NCBI GenBank assembly: GCA_965644315.1
Contig: CBFFRQ010000018.1
Span: 310,001 to 374,000, forward strand
Reading direction: 5' to 3'
DNA from: Caecitellus pseudoparvulus
Taxonomy: Eukaryota; Bigyra: Bicosoecida
DNA length: 64,000 nt
Shown here piece after piece: positions 29,432-40,056 of the stretch. A model generated the notes under the pieces. The model was not told where the DNA came from and made no database searches. It saw only the letters and a list, made by a program, of their open reading frames with translations. The position numbers and the translations under genes were made by a program. Positions within the stretch are counted from its first letter, which is position 1; each line of letters opens with the position of its first letter.

Positions 29432-30852
29432 CTAATGCGCGGCCTGGCCAACTGACCGCTCTGCGGCAGCGTACTGCGTGATGCCAAACGGCATGGGTGA
29501 GTCATCTCCATCAGCCGGGAACTTGGCGGTCATGGGAGGCATCCACACCACTGGCGCAGGCTCATCAGCTGCCGTGGCCAGCCCCAGGACGTGCTTGAAG
29601 TACAGGATGGTGGGCTGGACGCCGTCCAGAGCAGCGACGCGAGGGCGCCACCCCAGGACCCTGGCAGCCTTGGAGTTGTCTGGCTTGCGCTTCTTGGGGT
29701 CGTCCACGACAGCAGGGATGCGAACGATGTCCACCGACGAACCGAGGGTGCCCTTGATGGCCTCGGCCCACTCGGAAATGGTGTACTCGTATGGGTTGCC
29801 CAAGTTCACAGGGCCCTGCTCATCAGATGCCATGAGGCAGATGAGGCCCTGCACCAAGTCAGAGACGTACTGGAAGGAGCGAGTCTGGCTCCCGTCGCCG
29901 TAGATTTGAATGGGCTGAGAGGGGTCCTCCTGCAGGGCGTACTTGATGAAGTTGCTGACGACGCGCCCATCGTTGGGCTCCATGCGAGGCCCGAAGGTGT
30001 TGAAGATGCGGGCAATGCGCACCTCCACGTTGTGTTGCTGGCGGTAGCAGTAGCACATGCTCTCAGCAACTCGCTTGCCCTCGTCGTAGCAGGAGCGAGG
30101 CCCGAGGGTGTTTACGTTGCCCCAGTAATCCTCTCGCTGGGGGTGCTGCTCGGGGTCGCCGTAGATCTCCGACGTGGAGGTAAACAGCAGCCTCGCCCCC
30201 ACACGCTTGGCCAGTCCAAGCATGTTCATGGTACCGTGGGTGGAGCACTTGATGGTCTTGATGGGGTTGTGCTGGTAGTGGGGCGGGGAGGCAGGGCACG
30301 CCAAGTGGTAGATCTGGTCCACCTCGACGTAGAATGGGTTGGTCACATCATGCTGGAAGAACTCGAAGTTCGGGTGGCCTGTGCAGGGGATGGAGGGGAC
30401 CACAGCAGTGGACATGGAGTCAGGCGGAGCGGAAATTGCACGCCAGCCTCACCAAGCCAGTGCTCAATGTTGCGGCGCCGCCCAGTGAACAGGTTGTCCA
30501 TGACATACACGATGTTTCCCTGCAGCATCAACACATCCACCAAGTTGCTGCCGACGAAGCCAGCCCCTCCAGTCACCAGGATACGCAGCGGAGAGAGGTT
30601 CTGTGCCACCTCCGGGTAAGTCTTGCCCAAAGTGCCGCCCTTGGAGACCATTGGGCGCTGCACAGCAAGCTGTGCCGCCACCTCACGCTTCACTGCTGCA
30701 GTCAAATCCTCCACCTTCTCCCCCGACTTCTCAGCTCGAGCGCGCAGCGCGATGGCCAAGCCGCCAAAGCCCACACCTGTTGCGAAGGCCACAGCAGCTG
30801 TGGCCCACTTCCAGGCGCTGCTATCCGACGAGGTTGTGCTGGAGGCGGCCAT
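29432..30852 (-). CDS. UXS1: UDP-glucuronate decarboxylase (UDP-xylose synthase)
   Basis: Exons 30852-30453 and 30378-29432 encode 448 residues. A single N-terminal membrane anchor (about 16-36, [20 protein letters not shown]) precedes a lumenal extended SDR domain with GGAGFVG (95-101), [29 protein letters not shown] and the catalytic YxxxK pair (Y231, K235 in SCYDEGKR). [17 protein letters not shown] and DDPKKRKPD complete the UXS pattern. It converts UDP-glucuronic acid to UDP-xylose in the Golgi/ER for glycan synthesis. The splice junction restores EHWLGHPNF. A 5'-UTR intron (about 30965-30875) is possible upstream. Confidence 0.95.
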
Positions 30853-31364
30853 TTTTCGAGATGGACTGCAAGTGAGACAATGCACACTCAGTGAAGGCAG
30901 GCAGGGAGCGTGTACGGCAGCAGCTAGCTCGCCAGAGTCGTCGGAGTGGCCGCACAGGAATTTGGACGAATGCTCACCTGCTTGACTGCGTGCCAGCGGC
31001 AAAGGTAGACCACACAGCGCCAACCAACGAAGAATGAACACACGAATTCCGATCGACGTATTTGATGTTTAGTCGCTAGCGAGTCTTTGCGGCTTCGCAG
31101 GCTTGTGCTCGAGTGCGGGAAGATCCAAACTGCCAAGCTTGCCAAAACCCCAAAGGGGCATACAAGTCTTGTGCCACATATTCGATCAACTAGCTATAAT
31201 TCAACCCAAGTCTTCTGCAGAGTTCACCCAGCAGCGTCTGTGCTCTGCCTGCCTGGGCATTGCTTGTCAGGAGGGTTGTCGCAGCGACCATCCAGACCTC
31301 CTGCTGCGAGGGCGCCGACCTGCAGCTTGCGACTTTGCGTGGGTGCTGCAGAGCTAAAGGCTAG
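30853..31364. other. Divergent intergenic region (UXS / cyclic-nucleotide-binding protein)
   Basis: 512 nt. The part next to UXS holds a candidate 5'-UTR intron on the minus strand (GTGAGC donor near 30969, CTTGCAG acceptor near 30870). The rest shows an AT-richer patch near 31180-31210 and no exon. Confidence 0.45.
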
Positions 31365-34300
31365 ATGAGCGAGCAGGATGCCTTTGAAGTGGCGGTAGAC
31401 CAGGAGGCACAGCGAGGGTCTGCGGGCGCGCAGGGCGGCGCGGGTTCACTGTCCCCCCCTGGCTCTCCAACCGGCTCACCTCGAGCCTTCCGTGGGCCAG
31501 AGCATCCCCACTCAGCGTCAACAGCCGCGCTGCAGCTGCACGGGTCCCACCTGAGCGGGGGAATTGGCGCCTCCTTATCATCGGCACTGTCTCTGCCTGC
31601 CCTGCCCTCTGCGAGTCCAGAGGGAGCCTTGCCGGGCTGGTCTCCGCGTCGCAAGGCAGCGGCGGCCGACTGGGCACGGAACATTGCCCAGCGTGCGCCA
31701 AAGCCCTCATCGCAAGAAGCAGCTACGAAGCCATATGACCCTCGCTTCCTCCCGGCCTGGCTTCGAGAACGCGAAGAGTATGCGACCGTGCGGGCTGCGA
31801 CCAAGGCTGCGGCAGCCGCGGCGGCTGGCACCCACACTGCCGTTTTGACACACCAGCTTCTGTTCGTGAAGCAGGCGTTGCAAACACCCTCCCAGATGCG
31901 CGGAGAGCGGGAGATGGCGCTGCTCCTGCGCTGGCTGCGAGGCCAGCGTCGTTTCGCCCACCTGACCCATCCCCAACTGCGCACAGTGGCGCGGTGCATG
32001 ACGCTGTCATCCTTGCCTCAGGGCGCAGAGGTGCGTGAGGGAGTGGCTGCGGTGTACTTCGTGTTGGAGGGCGCCGTGCGCATCGTAAGGTGGGCGTCAG
32101 CCGCGGCCAAGAAGCGGCGCCAGGCTCCCGCATCTGTGCTCATCGTGCCGCCTGGCTGCGGCTTTGGCGGCCACAGTGGCTGGGATCGCCTGACAGCCCG
32201 CCTGGCAGAAGCAGCTCGGAAGGGCTCCTTCTCCGCGACATCGGAAGGTGGGCACATCCAGCGTGTGCTGCTGCGGGCTAAGGGGGCAGCTGCGAGGCTG
32301 AGGCTGAGTCAGCTGGGCTCAGCGAGTGGCACAGACAGCGTCTGGAAGGCAGCGGGAGCGGGAGACGGCGGCAGCAGCTCTGACAGCGAATCGAGCGTGG
32401 AAGGGGACATGGCAAGTGTAGTGCAAGGCACTGTGGATGCTGTGAGGGGCGGCGCCATGGCCCGTGCAGAGGCCGGCGTGGAGCGGCAGCGCATGCTCGG
32501 CCGCCTGCGCCGCATGACGTTCTTTGACCCTGCTACGTGCGAAGCCCGCGCAGCCTCACCGGAAGAGCTGCGAGCGGTGTTGCAAGGAGGCACGGCAGCA
32601 CCAATGGACTACTTGGCGCACTGCCGGAGCCAGGGACGGGAGGCGGATGCCTGGCGCGGGGCAGAGGCGAGCGGTCCTGCTTCGCCGCCACTCCTGGCCG
32701 CTCGAGGCATCAGTAGCTCCATGACTGTCGTGGCCCGCTTGGGTTCGGTGGAGTTTGCCACGGCGTGGACGCTGCAGCGAGAGGCGTTCGTGAAGTCTGT
32801 CTTGGATTGGCTGCGTGTCTCTGATGTGACGCTGCTGGCTGACTGTTCCCAGACGCGCCTGAAGGCTCTGGCAGCGGTGGTGGAGGAGCGGGTGTTCTCC
32901 CCCGGAGACGTCGTGTTCAAGCAGGGCGATGAGGCTCGCTGCATCGTGCTGATTAAGTCTGGCGAGGCAGACGTGGCAGTGCAGACCCTGGGGCACGCAA
33001 AGCAGTCTTGGCCTGTCACTGCAGCCTCGTGGAAGGTGCGCACCGTACAGCACGCCAAGCAGCGACACTTGGGTCGCATTGCGACAGGGGCCGTTTGTGG
33101 CCACGAAGCTGTGCTCAATATGCAGGAGTATCGGCCTGCACCGCACATTGGGGACGTGCCGACCTTCGTGGCAGTGAGACCAGCAGACTCATCGCCCACC
33201 CACACGTCACCAACGTCACCTACGGGGGGCTTTGCCTCAGTCGTGTACCAGAAGATGGCAGTGAGTGGCGCTGCGGCTACTGACCTACTCACACCAGGAG
33301 CTGAGAGTCCCGGAGAGGATGCTGCGTCCCCTGGGCCTGGGTCCCCCAAGCTGGGTTCCCCTGTGCACACCCCGCTGCCAACGTCAAGCAGAGGAGCAGC
33401 AGAGAGCGCTGCTCGGGACTCAGCTCTGAAGGCTCTCTCGCCTGGGGCTCAGCGCGTACTGGCTATGCTGGCCCCATCTCGGCCAAAGCACATCGAGCCC
33501 AGCGCACACCTTCCCAGCCGCAGAGCATTCACCCTCACAGCACACACGCCCCTCACAGTGCTGGTGCTCCCCCAAGACCGCATTTTCCACGTCCTGCAGG
33601 GCGCTGCAGCGCTGTCACGGCTGGCTGTGGCAGCTGAGGCCTTGGTGTGGGCGCAGTGGCTTGCCCGGCGGGCAGACGAGCTGGCCGATGCGGAGTCAGG
33701 CTGGCAGGACGGCGAGGTGGCCACCGCCGAGGTGCTGTCCACCTTCGCAGAGAGTGCCATGCGCAAGCGACTGGAGCGTATCCGTAAGCGTGCCAGTCGG
33801 TCTGGTAGCATGCCCAGCCTGGGCATGGGGCACCTTAGCACCAGCGCCATGGGGCGGCGCCTGCGTTCAGCACAGGGTCGAGCGCTTGAAGAGGACGGGC
33901 ATGCGCTGCGGTACACCAACTTCTTACCCCAGCCGACAGAGGCAGAGGTACAGGCAAGGGCCATTGGCCTGCCCATGGTGCTGCAGCCGAGTGCATACGC
34001 CAACGTTGTCGCTACGCTTCGGCGATCCAGCACATCGCGCGAGGGGAGCGGGGCGGGCAACCGCAGGGGCGGCCAGTGGCCCCGCCGGCCACTGCCCGCA
34101 GACAGTGTCAGCGGTGCTGTTGGCAGCGCCATCTTCGCAACGTCTCCCTCACCCAGCTTGGCCTTGGCGAGGAAATTGGCCGAGAAGGAGCGCAGAGGGG
34201 TGCTTGCAGCATGTGTGGGCGACAAGTATGGCAAGCAGATCGGCCTCGTGCATGAGGGCAGAGGGCACAGCGCCGACATGCCCCAGTGGAGCACAGACGT

Positions 34301-35222
34301 GAAGGTCCTGGCAAAGACTGTGCAGGATGGGAGCATGCCCTCGCTGGTTGGTAGCAAGTCTGTGGCTGCGCTGGTCCAGAACATGCACGCGTCCCAGGTG
34401 ACTGAGGCGCCCGCGTCCGTCGGTTCAGGCCCCAGGTCGAAGCGAGCAGGCATTCTGCAGACTGCTGTCGCCCAGCTTCGGGGCGCAGCAGCCTTCTCAG
34501 ATCGCCGAAACGCAGAGGTCGCTGTGGGGCGGCAGCTCCCAGGCGAGGGCGATGCGGCGAGTCACTCTGAGGCGGAGCAGCCTCTGTCAGCGTATGCCGT
34601 GTCGCACACGCCAACAAAGTATCACCACCACCTCCACGCGACGCCAGGCCAGAGAGAGGCATTGTCACAGGAAAGGGCATTTGAGGTGCAGATGGCGGAG
34701 CGCCGTCGTGCTCGCACCGCAGAACGAGCAGCCCGCAAGTGGCGGCGCACAAGGCGGCGCGGGCTCCTGCTCAAGGCTCTGTCGCACGCCAAGGGGGCGT
34801 CTTTGCAGGATGTGCGCGAGGCCTTGAATGGGGCACCTGCTGGGGTAGATGATGCTAGTGCTCACAAGACACAGGCTGCAGTGAGGGCCGTGTTGTCCTC
34901 TCCGGAGCTGAATCGAGACGCTTCGACACGCAAATTGTCTGACAAGGCGAAGCGACACATAGAAGGACACCTAGGGGACCTGCAGCGAACCTTGGAGCGC
35001 CAGGGATCCAAGGCCCCCGGACAAGTGGCAACCCCTGGCATGGCCAAGTTCTATTGGATGGGAAGCTCACCGTCCAAAAGTGAAGGGCGGCATGGTAAGC
35101 AGCTCCCGCCGTCGACTGGCAGTCGTTGGCGAGCGGCTGCTGCCAAGGCGAGCGAGCCAGAAGGGCCGCACGGCCCCACACCAGAACAACAAGACCTGAT
35201 CTCGGCCTTGGAGCGGCTGTAG
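31365..35222 (+). CDS. Large protein with cyclic-nucleotide-binding-like domains
   Basis: A single exon of 1285 residues. Around residues 185-290 lies a first, degenerate cNMP-binding-like domain (MTLSSLPQGAEVREGVAAVYFVLEGAVRIV). A better one starts near 470 (SVLDWLRVSDVTLLADC, ERVFSPGDVVFKQGDEARCI, SGEADVAV) and seems interrupted by a 100-residue Ser/Pro-rich insert before LTVLVLPQDRIFHVLQG. No canonical phosphate-binding PBC motif (FGExALL) is evident; GHEAVLN stands in its place. The C-terminal half is basic and low in structure. No kinase, channel or GEF output domain was seen. Likely a cytosolic regulatory or scaffolding protein. Confidence 0.7.
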   Translation: MSEQDAFEVAVDQEAQRGSAGAQGGAGSLSPPGSPTGSPRAFRGPEHPHSASTAALQLHGSHLSGGIGASLSSALSLPALPSASPEGALPGWSPRRKAAAADWARNIAQRAPKPSSQEAATKPYDPRFLPAWLREREEYATVRAATKAAAAAAAGTHTAVLTHQLLFVKQALQTPSQMRGEREMALLLRWLRGQRRFAHLTHPQLRTVARCMTLSSLPQGAEVREGVAAVYFVLEGAVRIVRWASAAAKKRRQAPASVLIVPPGCGFGGHSGWDRLTARLAEAARKGSFSATSEGGHIQRVLLRAKGAAARLRLSQLGSASGTDSVWKAAGAGDGGSSSDSESSVEGDMASVVQGTVDAVRGGAMARAEAGVERQRMLGRLRRMTFFDPATCEARAASPEELRAVLQGGTAAPMDYLAHCRSQGREADAWRGAEASGPASPPLLAARGISSSMTVVARLGSVEFATAWTLQREAFVKSVLDWLRVSDVTLLADCSQTRLKALAAVVEERVFSPGDVVFKQGDEARCIVLIKSGEADVAVQTLGHAKQSWPVTAASWKVRTVQHAKQRHLGRIATGAVCGHEAVLNMQEYRPAPHIGDVPTFVAVRPADSSPTHTSPTSPTGGFASVVYQKMAVSGAAATDLLTPGAESPGEDAASPGPGSPKLGSPVHTPLPTSSRGAAESAARDSALKALSPGAQRVLAMLAPSRPKHIEPSAHLPSRRAFTLTAHTPLTVLVLPQDRIFHVLQGAAALSRLAVAAEALVWAQWLARRADELADAESGWQDGEVATAEVLSTFAESAMRKRLERIRKRASRSGSMPSLGMGHLSTSAMGRRLRSAQGRALEEDGHALRYTNFLPQPTEAEVQARAIGLPMVLQPSAYANVVATLRRSSTSREGSGAGNRRGGQWPRRPLPADSVSGAVGSAIFATSPSPSLALARKLAEKERRGVLAACVGDKYGKQIGLVHEGRGHSADMPQWSTDVKVLAKTVQDGSMPSLVGSKSVAALVQNMHASQVTEAPASVGSGPRSKRAGILQTAVAQLRGAAAFSDRRNAEVAVGRQLPGEGDAASHSEAEQPLSAYAVSHTPTKYHHHLHATPGQREALSQERAFEVQMAERRRARTAERAARKWRRTRRRGLLLKALSHAKGASLQDVREALNGAPAGVDDASAHKTQAAVRAVLSSPELNRDASTRKLSDKAKRHIEGHLGDLQRTLERQGSKAPGQVATPGMAKFYWMGSSPSKSEGRHGKQLPPSTGSRWRAAAAKASEPEGPHGPTPEQQDLISALERL

Positions 35223-35750
35223 GCGTGCGGTCCCATTGTGCTCATGGCGTGTAGGGGGGAACTGGACTCGCCCAGAGCAAGTCGCTCACGCCAGGCGAGG
35301 TGCACAGTCCGTGGCACGCTGCGTGGTGCAGGCCGCACTAGCAAAATAAACCCACCCATCCAACCCTTTGGCCAGCAGGTCGCAGGTTTTGCGCTCCACG
35401 GGCCTTGCCTCTACAGTCTGCACCTTGCCTTCCTGCTGTTCACCTGCTTGGAGTACTGATCGGCCTCGCCAACGAAGCTTGACGAGCGCCGAGAATCAGA
35501 CGGGCTGTCCTCGTCGCGGTCCACAGTTTCAGGCAAGCCTCACGTTTCAGTCCAGTCTTTCTGCCTGTCCACCCGCTCTCCCTGGCGGCTGCCCCCGCTT
35601 GCCTCTGCACGACTGCAGGTTCCGTTTTGCCCGAGTTTCACGCTGCTCTCCGTCGAGCCTCGGCTGGGAGGCAAGCTCGCTCGATAGGAACAGAAAGCGG
35701 ATTTTGTGCGCTGCTTTGAGGAAATCAGAGCTGCAAGCACATGAAATACC
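35223..35750. other. Intergenic region with AATAAA
   Basis: 528 nt between two plus-strand genes. AATAAA at 35345-35350, 123 nt after the stop, is a candidate polyadenylation signal for the upstream gene. No exon or repeat was recognised in the remainder. Confidence 0.45.
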
Positions 35751-37911
35751 ATGCTTTTCCTTCCAAAGAAGCTGCTGGGTCCGCAGGGTCGCCGTAGAGG
35801 GTTGCTGGTGGCTCTCCTGGCTCTCGCAGGTCTGGCAGCATTTGGCTACGTGCTGTGGCACAGCTCAAACCACAGACCGGAGGCCCACCTGGGCCTGCGC
35901 ATTCCTCGTCCCCCCAAAACACACTCACCCTCCGCATCAGATGCTCTTCTGGTGTCTGGTACGACACACGGCACGCCCAGCGAACGTGCGCCAGGGCTGC
36001 AGGCTGCGACCGAGCCTGCGCCCCCGCCTGGCGCTGGGGGTGGCACTCCCAGCGAGTCAAGATCGGCTCGCATTCAGCAACTAGAAGCCACCATAAGACA
36101 GCTTCAGGCCGAGCTGGCTGCGGAGAAACACCGCAGCGTCGCAGCAGGCGCCGACATCGGCGCGCCCGGCCTCACCTCAACGGCACCAGCGATGCCAAGC
36201 CCGCTGCCAGCGGTGCTGGCCGCCTTCCGCGCAGGGCATCTTGACTGGCATGATGTCGTGAAGCCGTCTCCTCCGCCTGCCGAAGCGCAGCTGGCACAGC
36301 TCATCGCGGCTGAGCACGCGACCGTGGCCCTGCTACAGGGGTATACCCCAGCATACACCGGCGGGCGTGGGCCCTGGGAGAAACACCTTGCCTGCCCCAC
36401 CTTGCAAGATGTGTGCATGGTGCACAGCTCTGTGCGTGAGTGTGTGGAGGACGAGCTGTGTGGCTGGTGTGCGCCGCGGGGGCTGTGTGTGGACGTTCGC
36501 ACAGTGTGGCGGCGCACTCCCGTGCGCGGGCGTGCGGAGCCTGTATGCCCTGTGGGGCTGCTCGTGACGCAGGAAAGCCACGACTTTCTCACTCGCCCCA
36601 AGGCCGAACTGGAGCAGTACGAGGTGCTGCCCTTAAAAGGCAAGGCTCCCCGGGCAGCCCCCGTGGCGGGCATGCATTGCGACCTGGTCGTGCACCGGTA
36701 CCGGCCAGAAACGCTGGATCATGACGGCAATACTGCCATGTCCTACCACTTTGTCAAGGAGTACTGGGGCCAGCGCTTTGGTGCGCTGGTTCGCTCGTTC
36801 AAGGGCAGCTCAGACCCTCGACTGCACTTCTGGTACGCCCCACGCAGCAAGCGGCACTTCTGGGAGTTCTTCAACGTCGCATCTGATGCCTGCCATCGAT
36901 CGATGGACGATGAAGCTGCTGCTGGAGTGTGCTATCGAGCGAATCCGCTGAGCATGGCCGCGCCGTTGGTGGTGGCGCAGCTGCCCGGGCCGAGCAGGTT
37001 CAGCCAGCAGCTGGGTCTACAGGTTCCCTTCGGCGGCGAGGGAGACTGGCAGACAAACCAAGACGCAAGCCTGGAGAGAGGATTACCACAGGTGGAAACA
37101 CAAGCGGAAGCAGAGCGCCTGGGCGCATTGCCTAGAGGCCTCACACTGGATGAGAACCAGCTTGGCCGCTCGCTGGCCAAGCTGTTGAAGCTGGACACGG
37201 TGGCACAGGGCCTCACGCGCCCCGTCATGACCCTGATTTCGAGGCGGAACAAGCGACTGATACTGAACGAAGACGAACTTGTGCGTGTGGCAACGGACAT
37301 GGGCATGGAGGTGCAGCTGGTGGCGCTGGAGTCCATGCCGCTGTACGACCAGGTGAAGGCCTTCCAGCGAACAACTGTCCTCGTGGGCATCCACGGCAGT
37401 GGCCTGATCAACAGCATATTCCTGCCCAGCGGGGCCGCCATTGTGCAGCTCATGCCCCATGGTGTTCAGAAAGGGGCCGCCTTCTTCAAAAATACTGCGT
37501 TGGGAGCGGGGGTCAAGTACTTGGAGTGGTCCAACCCCAAGCGGGATAACGCTGTGCTGCACTGGGAATTCGTCGGAGAGGACAAGCAAGGACAGGCGGA
37601 TTCCATGTTGCAGGTGGGCGATGGCTGCTGTGGCGAGGGAACGTTCTTTTCCTTTTGGTGAGCTTCTGCCGAGCGCTGCCTGCGCAAGCAGCCCACATCA
37701 CCCGACCCTTCCCCCCTCGTGCACCTCGCAGGATCAATCAGGTATGACACGCAAGCATCTGACGGCGTTGCACTGCACTACCCACCCTTTTGCACGGCCC
37801 TTACACCCCGCTGCTGCGCAGGACACTCGGGTCGACCCGGCTGACTTTGCGAGCATCTTAGGCAGTGCTCTGCGTGCTTCATCCTTCAAGCCAGCGGAGC
37901 AGGCCAGATGA
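35751..37911 (+). CDS. Type II membrane glycosyltransferase, GT61 family
   Basis: Exons 35751-37657, 37732-37741 and 37822-37911 encode 668 residues. A basic cytosolic tip and an anchor (LLVALLALAGLAAFGYVLW) precede a Pro-rich stem and a short coiled coil. A cysteine-rich PSI-like module (CPTLQDVCMVHSS, CGWCAPRGLC) comes next, then the GT61 core: LISRRNKRLILNEDELV, YDQVKAFQRTTVLVGIHGSGLINSIF and VQLMP, closing with FFSFWINQDTRVDPADF. GT61 enzymes (EOGT, POMGNT2, plant xylosyltransferases) add sugars in the ER or Golgi. The 10-nt middle exon is needed to restore the family's WxNQDT ending, in phase on both sides. Donor and acceptor sugar are unknown. Confidence 0.88.
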
Positions 37912-38100
37912 GCAGCAGTGCTAGATGCACACAAATTCAAAATTCAATCCTCGCTTGCGGAGAGCTGAAGTGGGTCGTGCAGATCTTGCCACATGCTAGT
38001 GCATGTGAGAGCACCAGAGAGCGACGACTTGAGTTGGCGTGAGCCGGTTTTCTGGGCGAGGGCTCGTCCACGTGCACACGTACAACAAGGGAAGGGAAGC

Positions 38101-39918
38101 ATGACTGACACTGTTCTCCCATACAAGGCCTTTCCGCGGGACCCCTACAGGCCCTTCCGCAATGGCACTGCGAGCGTGCGTGGGCAGCATGCGGAAACTG
38201 CTTTGCTCGGCCCATTTCATTCACCCGCCTCCCCGGCCTTGATCGACAGGTGAGCGCCTTGCAGTGGGCGAAGATGATATTCAACTGGATTTTCATTGCA
38301 CCTCTGAAGGTTACAGCTTCCATCCTGGTCATGCTGATGGGATTGGTATGTTGCACCAGTCCTGCACGTTGCTGTACCGCCTGGCACACCCTCGCTGTTC
38401 CCCGCAGCTGGTCATGGCGCTGGCCACAGCCGGCATGTCTGAGGCAGACAAACAGCATCCCATGCCCGCGTGGAGGAACGCCATCAAAGCCCTCATGCAC
38501 CCCTTGGTGCGAGCGTACGCGTGCGTGTGAAACGCTTGCGGTCGCACGCTGCCCGCCCAGCACATTGCCGTCCGTCGCCGTCGCAGGTGGTGTCTGGGGT
38601 TCTTCTGGGTCCCAGTGGAGGGGTTATGTGCACCAGCAGATCAAGCGCCCATCATCGTGAGCAACCACATCAGCTTCACAGGTACGCAGGAAGAGTCGAG
38701 CAGCTGTCTCGCACGCGGGCAGATCACACCCCCGCGCCCCGCCCCGCAGACCCCATCATGCTCATGGCCCACAACATGGCTGCTGCCATGGCGGCAGGCG
38801 AGTTCAAAGACATCCCGGGGTTCGGGCCCCTCATGGCCGGGGCGCAGTGCATATTCCTGGACCGGCACGACCCACACTCGCGCAGCAAGGCCAAGGCCGA
38901 GATCGAGCGGCGCGCAAGGCAGCCGGGCTGGCCACACCTGCTCATTTTCCCCGAAGCCACCACCACCAACCAGTCCTGCCTGCTGCGTTTCAAGCGAGGC
39001 GCCTTCGACTTGGGCCTGCCCGTGCAGCCGGTGGTCGTGCGGCAGCCGTGGCAACATCACGACCCTTGCTGGGTCGACGAGGGCCCTGGAACAGGCGGGA
39101 TATGGGCGCGCATGCTAGGGCAGTTCTACATGTCCATGTCTGTGCAGTATCTGCCCGTCTGCGTGCCGTCGCCGGAGGAGGTGGCGGATCCAGACCTTTT
39201 TGCGGAGCGCGTGCGGCGTGTGATGGCGGAGGCGCTCCGCGTCCCCCTCAGCGCCCTTTCCCAGGATGACAACGCAGTTACTACGCATGCTGCCAGGCGG
39301 GGCTACCCCGTGGACCACGTCACTGTCGGGCTCATGCAGTTTCGGTCGCTGGGCGTGAAACCCAAAGCCTTCCGGCCCCTCGTGGACCTCTTCCAAACCC
39401 TGGACACCGCACGCGTGGGCCACCTTGAGCCAAAGCAACTTGCTGGACTGCTACGGTATCCTCTCTCTGGCGCAGGCTTGTCCCACCTGGCGGCCCTGCA
39501 TCGGCATGTGCTAGCTGATCGCGACGGCGCCTTCACTTTCCACGGCTTCATACTGCTGTGGCTGGCGCTAGCCGCACGCTTGCCAGGCGGGTGGCACACC
39601 CTTGCAAACATGGCTGTGATGCTGGCTGGGGCACAGGCAGGCCCCGGGCCCAGCCTGGACCGCCTCGCGGAATGTGTTGCGAGCTTTGCGCAAGATCCGT
39701 CGCAGGCCCGGCAGCACTTGCTCGACTCGTGGGCACCCGCACTGCCCGCTGCAGCAGTGCCAGTCGAAGAACTTGCGGCGTGGATGGAAGCTAACAGTGC
39801 CTCTGTGACTCAGGCTCTTCAGGCCGCTCTCGTCCCTGAGCACCCAGCTGTGGACTCAAACGCTCTGTGGAGCGGGTTCCTGCCAGCTGCGACGGCAGGG
39901 CGCGCGTCTGCCAAATAA
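38101..39918 (+). CDS. LPCAT1/2-like lysophospholipid acyltransferase with EF-hand-like tail
   Basis: Five exons (38101-38175, 38250-38345, 38408-38514, 38587-38681, 38750-39918) encode 513 residues. The N-terminal motif SALQWAKM before a membrane segment (IFNWIFIAPLKVTASILVML) is typical of LPCATs. Acyltransferase motifs are NHISFTD (H120, D125), IFLDRHD, FPEATTTNQSCLLRFKRGAF and PVQPVVVR. In the FPEG block the glycine is Ala (EAT in place of EGT). YLPVCVPSPEE and RRVMAEALRVPLS also match the family. The C-terminus has weak EF-hand loops (DTARVGHLEP, ADRDGAFTFHGF). The enzyme re-acylates lysophosphatidylcholine and relatives in ER or lipid-droplet membranes. AATAAA overlaps the stop codon. 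Confidence 0.9.
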
Positions 39919-40056
39919 ATTTTCACCACCCGCACCGCAAAGATCAGTGTCGCAGGGGAAGTGGTGCGCACGTCCATGCTTCTGTGACCTGAACCCGCAC
40001 GTGACGCTGCCTGACTGGGAGCTGGTGGGCCAGGCAAGACTTGCAGTTTCCGCACC

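Noticed and set aside
30853-31041. N-terminal signal-peptide-like extension ([15 protein letters not shown]) in frame with UXS
   Set aside because: The frame begins with GTG, has no ATG, and the stretch is better explained as 5' UTR with an intron.
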